From contig NC_073693.1 in NCBI RefSeq assembly GCF_029784155.1, forward strand, positions 359,553,825 to 359,617,824: a stretch of 64,000 nucleotides of DNA, in the 5' to 3' direction. The DNA is from Uranotaenia lowii (Eukaryota > Arthropoda > Insecta > Diptera > Culicidae). The notes beneath the pieces were generated by a model that worked only from the letters and a program-made list of their open reading frames with translations, made no database searches and had not been told where the DNA came from. Shown here one piece after another: positions 1 through 12,239 of this stretch (positions within the stretch are counted from its first letter, which is position 1; every line of letters begins with the position of its first letter). The translations under genes were made by a program, and so were the position numbers.

Positions 1-1394
1 AGTTTGGGATCACCCTCTAAAAATTATGATAATTTTGATCCGCCATATCTCAGCCATCTTATGATATCTTGAAATTCTTTTGATCTCATTAAAGAGAGCA
101 AAACCTTCTTTGTATGTTTTTGGGAAAAGGTCAATATTGAGTTTATATCACTTAAATTTAGCTTAAAGTAGGGACAATTTTCAAAAACTGAACTTAAAAT
201 TCAAACCTGATCATCTCAGGGTGGGGTGGAAAAAATTTCAAAATTCGAGTTGCATTCGGATCCTTTTTTCATACTTATCATAACACATTTGCTTAATTTT
301 GTGCAAACAACTTGAAATTCACTTAAAATATATAAAGAAAAAAATAGCTACTTAAGTCATCTTCCAAAAGCTTGGGAACACCCCGTAATATGGTGTAATG
401 GCCAAAATTTAGGATCAGTCTTCTAAAACATGCATTTTTATTTCAGACGTATCTCTGTTATCAAACGATGTATTGTTTATCTGGTAGGCAGATTTGGAAG
501 CTAATGAGTTGAACCACTGAGAATCAAGCTCCGAACAAAAAACATAACATCTTCATAACAGTGTGTAAAATTCCATATACCATCATAAAAAAACGTTTAG
601 AACTGACTTGAAACAGTGCCATCTAAACCGCCGTTTAAAAGTTACAAATTAACTTCAATGTGCCCAGTTTTCGAAAAGGTGTAATCCTATACCAACTCAC
701 AAAATCATCAATCCAACGTCTCAGTAAAATGGACAGCTTCAGTTTGTAGCTAGATCAAAGTAACTGGAATCAAAGTTACTTTTAACTGGGCGAATTTTCA
801 CTTTCTTTATTTTTGCACTACTACGAGAGTTATTTAGAATAACAGCTTTGATATAAGTGTTTGCACTTCTGGAACAATAATTGAAGTTAGAAAACGCAAA
901 ACGCCTGTGTCCTGCACAATATATTATGTGTATAGCACCAAACCGAATAGCGACAGTAGGACTAGCGACGCTTTTTAACTAGCGAGATTTCTGTCATTCG
1001 CAGGTTTGTTTTTCTTTTTTCAGTGCAGTAGGCGATTTCGATGTAGTACTCGAACATTGTTTATGTTATTTACTATACATTTTCCTTAGGCTATCGATCG
1101 CATGCTCCAGGTCTCCTAGGAAACTTGCGGTGCGTCGTTGTTATTTTCAACGTCGCGACGTATGCGACGTGTCGCTAGTAGGCAAAGCTGCTATGATTAT
1201 TAACGCTCATATTTTGGATTTTTAATGCATGCATAATAGGAACATTCTTGATGATCAGTCTCACCCAACAGTAGGTACTGATTCTAGGCATCTCAATGCG
1301 GATTACTTTCTCATATCACTTTAGCATCCTACTTTTAAAAACTTTGAATCTCTAACAAATTTGAAGGAAAAAGCTAATAACTCATGAGGTTTTC
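1..1394. other. AT-rich non-coding DNA, no gene seen
   Basis: No frame with recognisable protein and no clear repeat structure by eye. If the two exons at 5.7 and 29 kb belong to one minus-strand gene, this stretch lies in its next intron, downstream of exon 2. Nothing further can be supported. Confidence 0.5.
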
Positions 1395-1469
1395 AATAGG
1401 TCGTATGAGCAAGTAGCTCGTAAGTCCGGCTTTGATCTGCGAAAAAAGCCGAAAAGTGAACTAGTCTAA
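1395..1469 (+). repeat. Half-copy of the 27.5-28.7 kb foldback element
   Basis: The segment from about 1418 (gtccggctttgatctgcg) to 1469 repeats the outer end of the right arm of the foldback at 27515-28730, including the phrase aaaagtgaactagtctaat. Only one arm end is present, and it stops exactly where the HINE-like element begins. This suggests the Helentron-type element inserted into, or captured, a copy of the foldback. Confidence 0.6.
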
Positions 1470-3283
1470 TCTATATATATAAAAAGCAATTATCTGTATG
1501 TTTGTTTGTTTGTTTGTTTGTTTGTTTGTCCTCTATAGACTCAGCCGTCTTAAGAGCTAGAGGTCTGAAATTTGGCATGGATACTCATTAGGTCCAGGAA
1601 GGATGAAAAATGTTTTCAGATTTTTGGACGACCCCTTCTGAAGGGGGTCGTCCATACAACACAATTATGGTTTTCGCGATATTGACGTTATTTTATGTCG
1701 GATCGTGTTGAAAATTTACACTTGAGTATTTTGAAAGACGAGAAATCGATTGCAGTTATCAAATTTAGGGTCAGGGGTCGGCCAAAGGGGTCGTCCATAT
1801 CAACTGATGAATGTTTTTGCGATATTGGCGTTATTATACACCAGATTGTGATGAAAATTTGCACATGAGTGTTTTGAGAGACGAACAATCGATTACAGTT
1901 ATTAAATTTAGGGTCAGGGGTCGGCCAAAGGGGTCGTCCATATTCACTGATTAATGTTTTTGCGATATTGGCGTTATTGTACATCGGATTGTGACGAAAA
2001 TTTGCACATGAGTGTTTTGAGAGACGAGCAATCGATCACAGTTATCAAATTTAGGGTTTGAGGTCGGTAAAAGGGGTCGTCCATATCAACTGATTAATGT
2101 TTTTGCGATATTGGCTTTATTTTACATTGGATTGTGATGAAAATTTGCACATGAGTGTTTTGAGAGACGAACAATCGATTACAGTTATCAAATTTAGAGT
2201 CAGGGGTCGGCCAAAGGGGTCGTCCATATTCATTGATTTATGTTTTTGCGATATTGGCGTTATTATACACCGGATTGTGATGAAAATTTGCACATGAGTG
2301 TTTTGAGAGACGAACAATCGATTACAGTTATTAAATTTAGGGTCAGGAGTCGGCCAAAGGGGTCGTCCATATTCACTGATTAATGTTTTTGCGATTTTGA
2401 CGTTATTCTACATTGGATTGAGATGAAAATTTCCGCATAGGAGTTTTGAGGGACGCTCTTTTGCTTTCAGGTTTCAAATCTTGACTCAGGGGTCAGCAAA
2501 AAGGGTTATTATCTGTTCACTGTTTTTACGATATTCTCTTGATTGAGCATAGAATTGTAATGAAAATTGACACATGGGAGTTTAACAGAAAAGATAATTG
2601 ATTTCAGGTGTCAAGTTTTGAATCGTGGTTTAAAAAAAGGCCGTCCATGTCAGTTGCTCACTGTTTTCGCGATATTGTCGTGATCATGCATCGGATTGAG
2701 ATGAAAGTGTTCAGATGAGGGTTATAAACTATGAGCAATTGACTCCAGGTAGCATGTTCCGTGTCAAGGGTCGGCGAAAGGGGCGTCTTTATTCACTGTT
2801 CACTGTTTTCAAGTTCCTTACGTTATTTTACACATAATTTGAAAAGAAAAAATGGCACAAGGGAGTTTTGAGGAACGTAAAGTTGGTTTCAATTATCGAA
2901 TTTCGTGCCATGGGACAGAAAAAGAGGGTTTCATTGAAAGTTCAGTGTTTTGTGCAATAATTTTGTTGGAGGCAGTTAATTGATACCAATTTAAGTGTGA
3001 AGGTCAAGCAAAAGAGTCGTGCACATAAAGAAATAGTACATGTTTCTGCCATAATGTCTGGATTTTGCAACCGATCGAGAAGAAAACACTCTCACATAAA
3101 TTTTAATCAAAAGCCAATCAATCGTTTAATTTGAATTTCAAGTAATAGTAATAGTAGCAAATTTAAACACTGTTGAATTTTTTCCCCAAAATTGTCGAAA
3201 GAATGTTTCGAATTCATTTTCTAAACTCATTTTGACGTACCAATGATTTAAAGCGAAACGAAGTTCGTACGGGATCAGCTAGT
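1470..3283 (+). mobile_element. HINE/DINE-like (Helentron-associated) element, copy 1
   Basis: The left end is a TATATATATAAAAAGC-type start followed by a (GTTT)n run and the phrase ctctatagactcagc. The right end is gcgaaacgaagttcgtac followed by gggatcagctagt, with a small acgaa/ttcgt hairpin just inside it. An A/T-rich start, internal minisatellite and terminal hairpin with CTAGT end, without long terminal inverted repeats, is the organisation described for Helentron-associated elements (DINE-1/HINE) in insects. No Rep/helicase gene is present, so this is non-autonomous. The class is assigned from memory of family structure. A second copy starts at the very next base. Confidence 0.6.
1655..2372 (+). 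repeat. 143-bp tandem repeat inside HINE copy 1
   Basis: The anchor gggtcgtccatat ends at 1800, 1943, 2086, 2229 and 2372, that is, at exactly 143-bp spacing. An earlier unit ends near 1655 and progressively decayed units continue to about 2900. Each unit contains tttttgcgatattggcg, tgaaaatttgcacatgag and gacgaacaatcgattacag. The 60-100 residue frames here are repeats read through and are not genes. Confidence 0.9.
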
Positions 3284-4430
3284 ATATATATAAAAAGCAA
3301 TTTCTGTATGTTTGTTTGTCCTCTATAGACTCAGCAGTCTTAAGAGCTGGAGGTCTGAAATTTGGCATGGATGCTCATTAGGACCAAGAATGATGAAAAG
3401 CGTTTTCAGATTTTCGGATGACCCATTCTGAAGAGGGTCGTCCATACAAGACAAATATTATTTTCGCGATATTGACGTTACTTTTCGTCGGATTGTGTTG
3501 AAAATTTGCACATGAATGTTTTGAAAGATGAACAATTGATTTCTGGTGTCAAATTTTCTGTAAGGGGTCAGCCAAACGGGTCGTCCATATTAACTGTTCG
3601 CTGTTTTGCGATATTGACTTTATTATTCATCGTATTCTGATGAAAATTGGTACACGATAGTTTTGAGTGACGTGCAATCGATTTGAGGTATTAAATTCAG
3701 CGAAGGGGCCGGCAAAAGGGGTCGACCAAATCAACTTTTCAGTATCTTAGTGATATTGACGTTTTTATACATCGGATTGCGATGAAAATTTGCACATAGG
3801 AGTTATAAGGGACAAACAATTGATTTCACTTATCCAAATTACAAATAAGGGTCGGCCAAAGGGGTCGTCCATATTAACTATTAATTGTTAATGCGATATT
3901 GTCTTTATTATACATCGGATTCAGATGAAAATTGGTACACGAGAGTTTTGAGGGACGAGCAATGGATCTCAGGTATTAAATTTAGTGTAAGGTGCCGGCA
4001 AAGGGGGTCGTCCATATTAACCTTTCAATATTTTTGCAATATCGTCGTTATTTGACGTTAGATTGGGATGAAAGTTTGCACACGGTAGTTTTCAGGGACG
4101 GGCAAACGATTTCTGATGTGAAAGGTTTTGCCAGGAGCCGACGAAAGGGGTCGTCCATTTTAATTAGTTTTTCACTGTTTTTAGCAATATTGACGTTATT
4201 ATGCAATGGATTGCTTTGAAAACTTGCACACGATAGGGAAGGGCAATCAATTTCTGATATCAAAGATTGTGTAAGAGGCCACCGAAAGACTTTTATTTTT
4301 TTGGAAATAATTGCGTTGTTATGCAACGATTGAGTCAAAATTTATATACGGCGTTTTTTTTAGCACGGTCTATTGATTTCTGATTTCAAATTTAGTAGCA
4401 GACGACAAGAAAAAGTGATCGTCCAATATT
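3284..4430 (+). mobile_element. HINE/DINE-like element, copy 2, 3' end missing
   Basis: It begins directly after copy 1 with the same start (atatatataaaaagcaatt, then ctctatagactcagc). It carries about six diverged ~143-bp units with gtcgtccat anchors near 3430, 3580, 3723, 3865, 4007 and 4150. I find no copy of the CTAGT terminal block before exon 2, so the right end appears lost near 4400-4450. Units are more diverged than in copy 1. Confidence 0.55.
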
Positions 4431-4599
4431 TTTGCAATTATAACTTAACAATGAATTCGGATGTGCATCTGGAAAATGCTTGGCAATTGACTTTCATACA
4501 AGCTGATCATGACATATTCCAAGCTGAAAGCAAAATGGAGTTCGTTTTATATTTATCAGTTTCTTATTCATTGTTCGAGATACTTTTTTTTTGTTTCGA

Positions 4600-4771
4600 T
4601 TATAGTCGTTTTACCATCTTTATGGTATTTGCGATTTGATCAACGTTGCAGTTGGCGGATCGTTATTCAAAAACTTATCCGGTACAACTGTGTTCGATGT
4701 TTACTCTTGGGCTCGAACTCGCGGACATCGGCTCAGGAGACAACAGACTTGCCAACTGAGCTATATCGAGA
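4600..4771 (-). mobile_element. tRNA-derived SINE
   Basis: On the minus strand there is an A box TAGCTCAGTTGG (4752-4763) and a B box GAGTTCGAGCCC (4709-4720). They are spaced 43 nt apart, as in a tRNA gene. The acceptor ends do not pair and the sequence runs on into an AT-rich body, so this is a Pol III-promoted SINE rather than a working tRNA. The 5' head is near 4771; the 3' limit is a guess. Confidence 0.65.
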
Positions 4772-5695
4772 TACTAAATTTCCTAATCTATACTTTGTCA
4801 GTCATGTAATACAACATGTAAAAAATATATAAAGTTATTTTTGTGAACTCTACTTGCATTATTTCAGCCTTTTATCCAAAAAGAAACTGGAAGCACAGCT
4901 GGAAGAATTTGAATTTGGTTTAATCTCTGACTTCATGCTCTGGTACTCTTGAAATAAAATGAAATATTTTCCCTATTTTTGTATCAAATTCAATTCAATC
5001 ATCAACTATGTGTTTCGAATAAATTTTCTTAAGTTCAAAAGTTTTTATTTCCAGTTTTATTCGAAAATTTAATAAGTATTCGTTTTTCGGTGTTTCAAAA
5101 ATATTGATTCCAAATTTGTGAATCACACCGCTTAAAATTAATTTTTACGAAATTTTCTAATTCAAAATAAGGAATATTATTTTGAATACTTTATAAACGA
5201 CTTACCGGAAAAAGCATTGAATTGAAACTTGAATTCTAATTAATTTTGAATCGCAACCGTAGAATTTATCACTTATCCGAGTTTTTGTGATAGTCGTAGG
5301 ACAATGATTTTAGAAATCAATTTCCTTATTTATTGTGTATGGTATTGTTATTATTTCTAGCTGAATTTGAATTTCGAACGGACCTGCTATGGATCAATCT
5401 AGCTATCTTGCTCAGATCAATCAAAGCAACCGACTGCTAACAGCAGGCATATCGAGCTGGAAAACCTTCAAGTAAACATCTAATTCGTAATGTTGTTCGG
5501 CTGTGTTTTAAAATTATACCCAGGCAGCTTCTCGTGAGTTCCATCAAAAGCCTGTAGAAATACAAATTCGTAGAAACGGATTTCACAATCGCAAAGAGAC
5601 ATTCTATTGGAAGCCTAGCCCAGAATCGAAATCAATATCACACAATCGACGCAAGAAAAACTAAATATAAGGTAGGTGATATCAAAATATTTTAC
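4772..5695. other. AT-rich intron sequence, no gene seen
   Basis: Between the SINE and exon 2. Contains only short degenerate AT-rich words and no recognisable coding segment. It would be the beginning of the intron that follows exon 2 on the minus strand. Confidence 0.5.
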
Positions 5696-5779
5696 CTGTT
5701 GTACGCTCGGCGTCTTCCCATGGCCGGCAGGTGAATCCAGCGGTGAATCGGAGCTGTTGGAATGACTGTCGTGGCAAGC
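5696..5779 (-). CDS. Atf3: Probable Atf3 coding exon 2 (bZIP factor N-terminal region)
   Basis: An 84-nt exon, phase 0 at both ends, encodes ACHDSHSNSSDSPLDSPAGH followed by GKTPSVQQ. It is preceded on the minus strand by a strong acceptor (tttatcttctctttgcag) and followed by a CAG/GTAAAA donor. Codons are far less AT-rich than the surrounding DNA, as expected for selected coding sequence. It is rich in Ser, Asp and Pro, a disordered activation-type segment. Phase fits direct joining to the exon at 29051-29296. I recall ...TPSVQQ... preceding the conserved region upstream of the bZIP in insect Atf3; this is memory, not a search. kayak/Fos is the main alternative. The DNA-binding exons would lie left of the window. 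Confidence 0.6.
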
Positions 5780-7566
5780 CTGCAAAGAGAAGATAAAAAT
5801 ACAAAAATTAGACATCTGATAAGCATTTTACATACTAGATTTTCGAAATTTAATTTCTATTACTCTTTCTAGGTTTGTTTGTTTTGTTTTGTTGTTTTAT
5901 TGGGGATTTTAAGCCTCTTGGGTTTATTCATCCCATAGCCTCTTTCTAGGCCTTTAGGGCTAGGGTTTAAATATGTTTAAAACCACCAAAAAAGTTACAA
6001 TCAAATCAGCATTTCACCATCGCCCCCTGCCTTAAGGTCGCCGTAAAACAAAAAAAAAACAACAAAAAGTATTTCAACAACAGTAGGTAACAATGGTACC
6101 ATTTATCTTCAAAGAAGGGGGGAAAATTGTTGGCACCAGAAGGACACTCACTCAACGCGACATACCCGAGTGGGTAGGAACGCGCAAAAGATCAAACGCC
6201 TGATAGTTCAACATTGATGCATTTTGGGCGGCCAGCGGCGCAGTTCTAAGTAACGAAAATGAATTGCGAAATGATACATTTTTTTTTAAAAGGGGAACCA
6301 TCCGGCAGCGATTCAGTTTTTTGATATCAGATGGTTGGACATCAAAAGAAAAAACAAAAATATAGGTAGGAAAAAAAAGTTTCCCCTAGGGCCTAGTATG
6401 TATGTTGGGAGGGTGAAAAACAACGACATTACTACCGGACCGCCACCATTTCGGTGAATTGTTTTCGGTACCTACAATTTGATCAAGGGTTGGAGATAAG
6501 AAATTTTCTGCTGGGTTTTGAGTGAACATACAAAGTAAGAATAGGTAAGTCATTTTCTGACTACATATTTAGGATTGTTTAAAATTTTTAATCGAAATTT
6601 GAAATAAATTTCGATCTTCGGAAATATGTATTTTTTCTAAGTTTGAATTTTGTTTTCAAATATGTAATAATTTGCTAAAATTGTGAAGCTTTACCCTGTT
6701 TCTTGAAAACTGATGGCTATTTCTAGTTGCCCCTTATCAAAGATCAGGAATAGTAGAGGTACCTTCCTATAGGGTTTTCGATTCCGGTGGGGTGTTACCG
6801 ACATTGCCTGTCGCCACGATATCTAGACGTGAGATCTTGCACGTGTCTCTGTCCCCAACCCAGCCAGTCCGGAATGATTTCTGAAATCTGTGATGGGAAG
6901 GGTTCTAGGAACGAAAAAAAATCGCTTTTTACTTAGTTATTTTCTTTGTCACGTACGATTCAGAGGGACTTTTGAATGAAATGCTTGAAAGTTTGCTGCA
7001 AAATTCTAGCAAAACTCTAGTGGTGTTATAACAAAAATTATTATGGAATTGAGGATTCTTTCAAGTTTTAAGAATTAGCTAAATATACGATAATTGCAAT
7101 GTATAATCTCTCTTCCAACAGGAATCAAATCAAGCCTCAACATCAGTCTGTGAGAAAAAAAATAGTCTGTGAGTCTGTGGAGCAAAGTAGTTAATTTTTT
7201 TTTCTTGGTCTCATTCTCAAGTGTGCCCCCATTGAGCTCAAGGATGATGTTTTTTTTTGCTTCAATTCTCAACTCTCCGGGCTAAGATCTGTTTTGCACT
7301 AACCCGATTAACGCAGAAAACATTATTAAATAAACAGAACTAAACGGCACCGGGCCGAGGCACAGCGAATTTGGGCACTAATATGGCATTGGCTGATGCG
7401 GAAGATCTTTGACGGTTGTTTTAGGTGGCAAACTTTGAATTGGAAAAAAAACTTCATCGTGAGAAAATCGAGCCGTATTTAAGGTTAAAAAAATTAGATC
7501 GTAGATTGAAATTGAGTTTGAAATTTAGAATCAAATTCGGAAATTTGAGAGCTTAAAATTAAGAAT
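5780..7566. other. Intron sequence with a possible LINE 3' fragment
   Basis: 5870-5990 holds a T-rich run followed by ttattggggattttaag and cctcttgggtttattcatcc; read on the minus strand it resembles the tail of a non-LTR retrotransposon, a weak call. 6730-6890 is a more GC-rich island (6829-6859 and neighbours) with no frame I recognise. The remainder is AT-rich and I see no further gene. Confidence 0.4.
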
Positions 7567-7802
7567 ACAGAATTCAGATTCAGATCCATAATTCAGATTT
7601 CAGATTCAGACTTCAGATTCAGAATTCAGATTCAGAATTCAGATTCAGAATTCAGATTCAGAATTCAGATTCAGAATTCAGATTCAGAATTCAGATGCAG
7701 AACTCAGATTCAGAATTCAGATTCAAAATTCAGATTCAGAATTCAAATTCGGAATTCAGTTTCTGAATTCAGATTCAAAAGTCAGATTCAGAATTCAGAT
7801 CC
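7567..7802 (+). repeat. 13-bp minisatellite (cagaattcagatt)n
   Basis: About 230 bp of 6+7-bp words (cagatt, cagaatt) forming a 13-bp unit. It is regular between 7600 and 7710 and decayed at both ends with substitutions such as cagaactcag and caaaattcag. A sparse relative of the same words occurs near 22130-22210. Confidence 0.85.
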
Positions 7803-9265
7803 TACATAATATCACAAATAAAATTTTAAACTCTGAAATTGACCGATCAAGTACAATTTTCTACGAGTTCCATTTAATGAAACGTAGCAAAAATCCAATC
7901 CCATCTTCTCCATCCTAAAGTCGGTGAAGAGCCGGTGTATTATGTATTTTGCCGGTGTAAATATAGCCACGCGGCTTAATTTATTGTCCGACTAAATTGA
8001 ATTAAAACCACACCCCATCAACAATTGGTATGGCGGCAGCAACAACCACAACAAAAAATAGCAAATCCACTCTTGGACCATTCGATTCGATGGGGTCGAA
8101 AATTTACTAAAATTGATTTTTAAAAAGCGTTTTTTCATGAAATGAATAAAATTAGGAATATATCCGAACCTAACAAATTTCTCTTACAAAAAAAAAGTTA
8201 ATGGAAAACACCAAAATTCAAATAAAAAAAACTGACCCACCCTAACGAGCAAAGCTTAAGACTGCCGCCGATCTCGCCGGTGCTGGAGCCGGATTTTCCA
8301 TAAAACCCCCTCATTCAAACGACTTTTGGCTGAAGTGGGTGGGGGGCTGCTATCCCCTTCATACCCCATACTCATCATATTGTTGGGTGAACAAAACAGC
8401 ATTCAACTAGGTTTAGTGAACGAACCTGAAGCATGCATGCATGTGATGAACCCGCGCGGTTAAAGCCATAGGACGTGATTGAAGTTAGGAAAAAAATTAT
8501 TTTAAAAAAATCTACCTTTCTACTAAGTAACATCGCGTTGAATAATTGACTTCGTCATCACAGATATCATCTAAAAACACTTTAATTTCGACACGTCTTA
8601 ACTATGCCCTCCTCAAAGCCATCAGTGGATCATTCAGCAGCTGAAATAGGCTTGAAAATCCAAAACAGCAGTGCTTCCTTCACCTGACGCATTAAAATAA
8701 TTTATATTGTGACTGGTTTCGATGGAGATTATTGTGGTTAATGATAGTATGCAGGTAGGCAGAAGGTTTACATGTACCTTCATATGTTCGCTAACTAAAT
8801 GTTTGAGGAATCAGAATTTACTCACAAAATTTTGAACCGTGTAATTGGTAAGCCGCCGCACATTAGGATTAACACATAAATTTGTGGCAAAAATGCCAGT
8901 AGCTTGGACGTTTTTACTTAAATGACCTGTTCCCAGATTGGTGAAAAAATAGCATAATGTTAAAACAAACTGTTAGACATCGCAAATTTAGAACTTTTTT
9001 TCATATAACACACAAACACATGTCATGAAACCCCGAAGGCCTATAAACTTTGTCAACGCACTTGGAGAAGACGTGTTCGTAAAAAGGAAAAGGAAAATGT
9101 TAAAAGTAGTGAACCCCAAGAAGGGGTTGCAAAAATTTCAATACCACTCGGCGCTGATTCTATGCCAAAAATGCGCTGAAAAGTGTACTGTACCAAAGGT
9201 GATATGACTGGAAAAGCACTACTGACATAAATACTCGAGCTCTCTAGAAATATGATGCATGACCA
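7803..9265. other. Intron sequence, no gene seen
   Basis: Unique-looking sequence with moderate GC stretches (7990-8100, 8230-8460) that could be conserved non-coding DNA. Frames at 9025-9271 are short and not recognisable. No repeat boundaries identified. Confidence 0.45.
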
Positions 9266-9644
9266 CCCCAAATGACCCGACTTTTGAAAAAGTTATGCGC
9301 TGCAGGCTAAAAGTGATCCTAGGCCTAGTACATGATCTCATGCAAAATTTGGGCCAGATCGGATCACGGGAAGGGGTCGCTCAACGAGCCTGAAGTTTGT
9401 ATGGGATTATTAGTTATTAGTCTTCAAAAATGGGCTCACTTTTTTAAGGGTAAAAGAAATCGGCCGCAGGGAACCAAAGTTATTGATGAAAAACTGGGTT
9501 TTCATGTTTTTCTCGAACAAAATGTCTCAAGATCCCATACAAACTTCAGGCTCGTTGAGCGACCCCTTCCCGTGATCCGATCTGGCCCAAATTTGGCATG
9601 AGATCTTGTACTAGGCCTAGGATCATTTTTAGCCTGCAGTGCAT

Positions 9645-12212
9645 CACGGAGAAAAAAGACCACAGTTGTTCTAATTAGAGATGTACCGAATATTCGGTCG
9701 GCCGAATATTCGGCGCCGAATACCGCCAAAAACCGTTAAGCCGAATATTCGGCTCACCAAATAGTTGAGCTAGGTATTCGGCCGAATAGGCCGAATATTT
9801 ATTTTTTATAAAACTTAAACCAAACAGACTTGTCAAATTTGTCATCTGATGTTGGATAATTTATAAAATATCCACAAGAAATGTTGAAAAAGCTTTAAAA
9901 TAATCAAAAACTTATGGTTTCAGTAAAACATTTAAGGTGTACCAGTGTATTTTTCATTGAAGATAGCTTTATATATCGATTATACTTCTTGATATATTCA
10001 GGCTTGTCCATAAATCTAATAAAGAATTCGAGAAAAGTTAAATCTGACCGGGATGACACATATTTTTATAAACTTTCCGGATTTTACCCGGGTTTACTCA
10101 GAAATCAAATAAAAAACTCAAAAGTCTCTTTGAAAATTTTGCGTTTCAAAACGATTGTTTAGAGTAAATTTATTCGTTCTGTTGTGATTCGATGAAAACT
10201 TTAAATTTCAAGTAATTTTATTTATTTTCCTTTTGTATGTTTGAGAATGATGCCTAGTTTCTGTTCAGATTTTCCGTTTTTATTACAAGTTTTTCGAAGA
10301 ATCGTTCAGACTCGACCCAGCCGTGTGGATACGTGTCGTAGAAAGTATTTTATGCTCAAGGTTAAAGATCGGCGTTTGTTTTGGCACCTCTTTTTTAAAT
10401 ATCTAGCAAAAATTGGACATTCACCTAATTCGCCATAGAAAAAAAGCAAATTCAAGCAGCTTGACACCTGTTTTGAAATGTTTTGTCCCAAATTTCACTG
10501 GAACCCAATCTCTTTTGTGATAAACGTCCTAGAAGCGACAAGTCATCTGATGTCCTTTCAGCTAATGGTGACATTTTGAAAATCAAAGAGATCTCTACTT
10601 AAAAAAGATCTGATGAATTATACATCTGCTTGGAAATAATCGACTTAAAAACATGAGAGGCATTAGGATGGCAGAAATAGAAGAAAAAAGAATTTATTGT
10701 TTTGTTTTGCATTGAAAATTCAACAGAATATTCGACCGAATATTCGGCCGAATATTCGTTTGGCCGAATAGTTGAAAAGGTCACTATTCGGTATTCGGCC
10801 GTTCGCCGAATACCACTATTCGGTACATCTCAAGTTCTAATTATTTCAGCTGGTTATACCAATCATTAATGCGTAGTTGATTTTTTCGCATCCAACTATA
10901 AAAATAATAGACTCAACTACAAACTGATGATTGACTTTACGCAATCAACTAATTGATTCAACTGTAATGCTATAATTGATTCAACTGTAAAAATGATAGA
11001 TTCAACTACAATTGTATAATTGATTTTAGGCATTCAGCTATAAATATAATAGATTCAACTGTAGTGGTAAACTTGATTCAACTGTAGATAAAATAGATTC
11101 AACTGTAGTGGTATAATTGATTCAATTGTAAATATGATAGATTCAACTACAAATGTATGATTGATTCTAGGTATTGAACTATAAATATAGTAAATTAAAC
11201 TATATTGTTACAATACATTGTGTGTTACTTGAATACTATAGTGTTCGCAAAAACAAAAACAAAAATCATAAGTATGGGACCAGTTCGTGTTCCCTGTAGC
11301 GATCGTATCGCTGTTTTAGGGCTCAGCTGGCAGTTCCTGACATCGGTGAAAAAGCGCAAGCCTCTAACAGTTCCTGGCAGCGGTCGTATAGTAGGCCGAC
11401 AGTTCCTGGATTTGGGGAAGGTACACCTACTCTGGCTGCCCGCGAAATTGACGTCGGTCTCGACGTTCTTTTACGTGATCCTGGCAGGATCCCATAGGAA
11501 TCTAGCATTATGGTAAGTCAGCGTATGATAGATTTATGTCATGATATTGAATGAACTTTCCCCCCACAAAGTCAATCTTCGCCGGGTGCAGAAGCACGGA
11601 CGTCTTCCGGGACCGATTAGTTAAGACGCACAATTTCCTGGTCAACCATGCATCAAGATGCAAAAAGAACAACAGTGGAGGAACCAGGACGTGGATATCG
11701 AAATTTCCGGTCAGGTTTTCTAGCATCGTGGCGGCTAAAACGAACGTAGCCATAAAATTATTCCAAAAAAATACATCTTCAGATATGATAACTTCCAATA
11801 TTTCAATTTACAATATTTATAGTTAACCTATAGTGAATTAATCATAGAAATGAAATTGAATCTATCATATTTATAATTAAACCAATCATATAATTATAGT
11901 TGAATTTATCATATTTATAATTAAACCAATCATATTTATAATTAAATAAATCATTTAATTATATTCGATTCGACTATAATTATTGTTGAATGTATGACAT
12001 CAATCGTGCATTATAGTTGTATCTATTATATTTATAGTTGAATGCACAAAATTAATCATACAACTATAGTTGAATGTATCATATACATTGTTGAATGTAC
12101 GAAATCAATCAGATTGTCTGATAAATGTATTGTTGAAATTTTGATAATTATAGTTGGTCGAGAAGCAATATAAGTGGATTATTGTTGGAAATACTATACT
12201 TTTTTCTCCGTG
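9645..12212. mobile_element. CACGG-ended TIR element inserted in the palindromic MITE
   Basis: Termini are CACGGAGAAAAAAG (9645) and its exact complement CTTTTTTCTCCGTG (ending 12212), flanked by AT on both sides (9643-9644, 12213-12214). The paralogous site at 22.63 kb reads gttatgcgctgcagg with a single AT, so the duplication is 2 bp. Inside lie two subterminal blocks of tagattcaactgta-type words in opposite orientation (10870-11200 and 11800-12140) around a GC-richer core (11205-11800) with several cagttcctg words. CAC ends with 2-bp duplications occur in CACTA/CMC elements, but the superfamily is not established. No transposase seen. Confidence 0.75.
9676..10833. mobile_element. Non-autonomous hAT element nested in the CACGG element
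   Basis: Ends are TAGAGATGTACCGAATA (9676) and, inverted, TTGAGATGTACCGAATA (to 10833). An 8-bp target duplication gttctaat lies at 9668-9675 and 10834-10841. Both ends are loaded with palindromic ccgaatattcggc words over about 100 bp. Eight-bp duplications and this kind of terminus are typical of hAT. The frames at 9914-10162 and 10241-10438 show no hAT transposase features. It is the youngest member of a three-level nest. Confidence 0.85.
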
Positions 12213-12239
12213 ATAACATTATACAGGTTTTGAATTTCC

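Noticed and set aside
4700..4771. Functional tRNA gene on the minus strand
   Set aside because: Good A and B boxes, but no acceptor-stem pairing and continuation into a SINE body.
9914..10438. Transposase inside the hAT element
   Set aside because: The two short frames have no hAT features; the element is non-autonomous.
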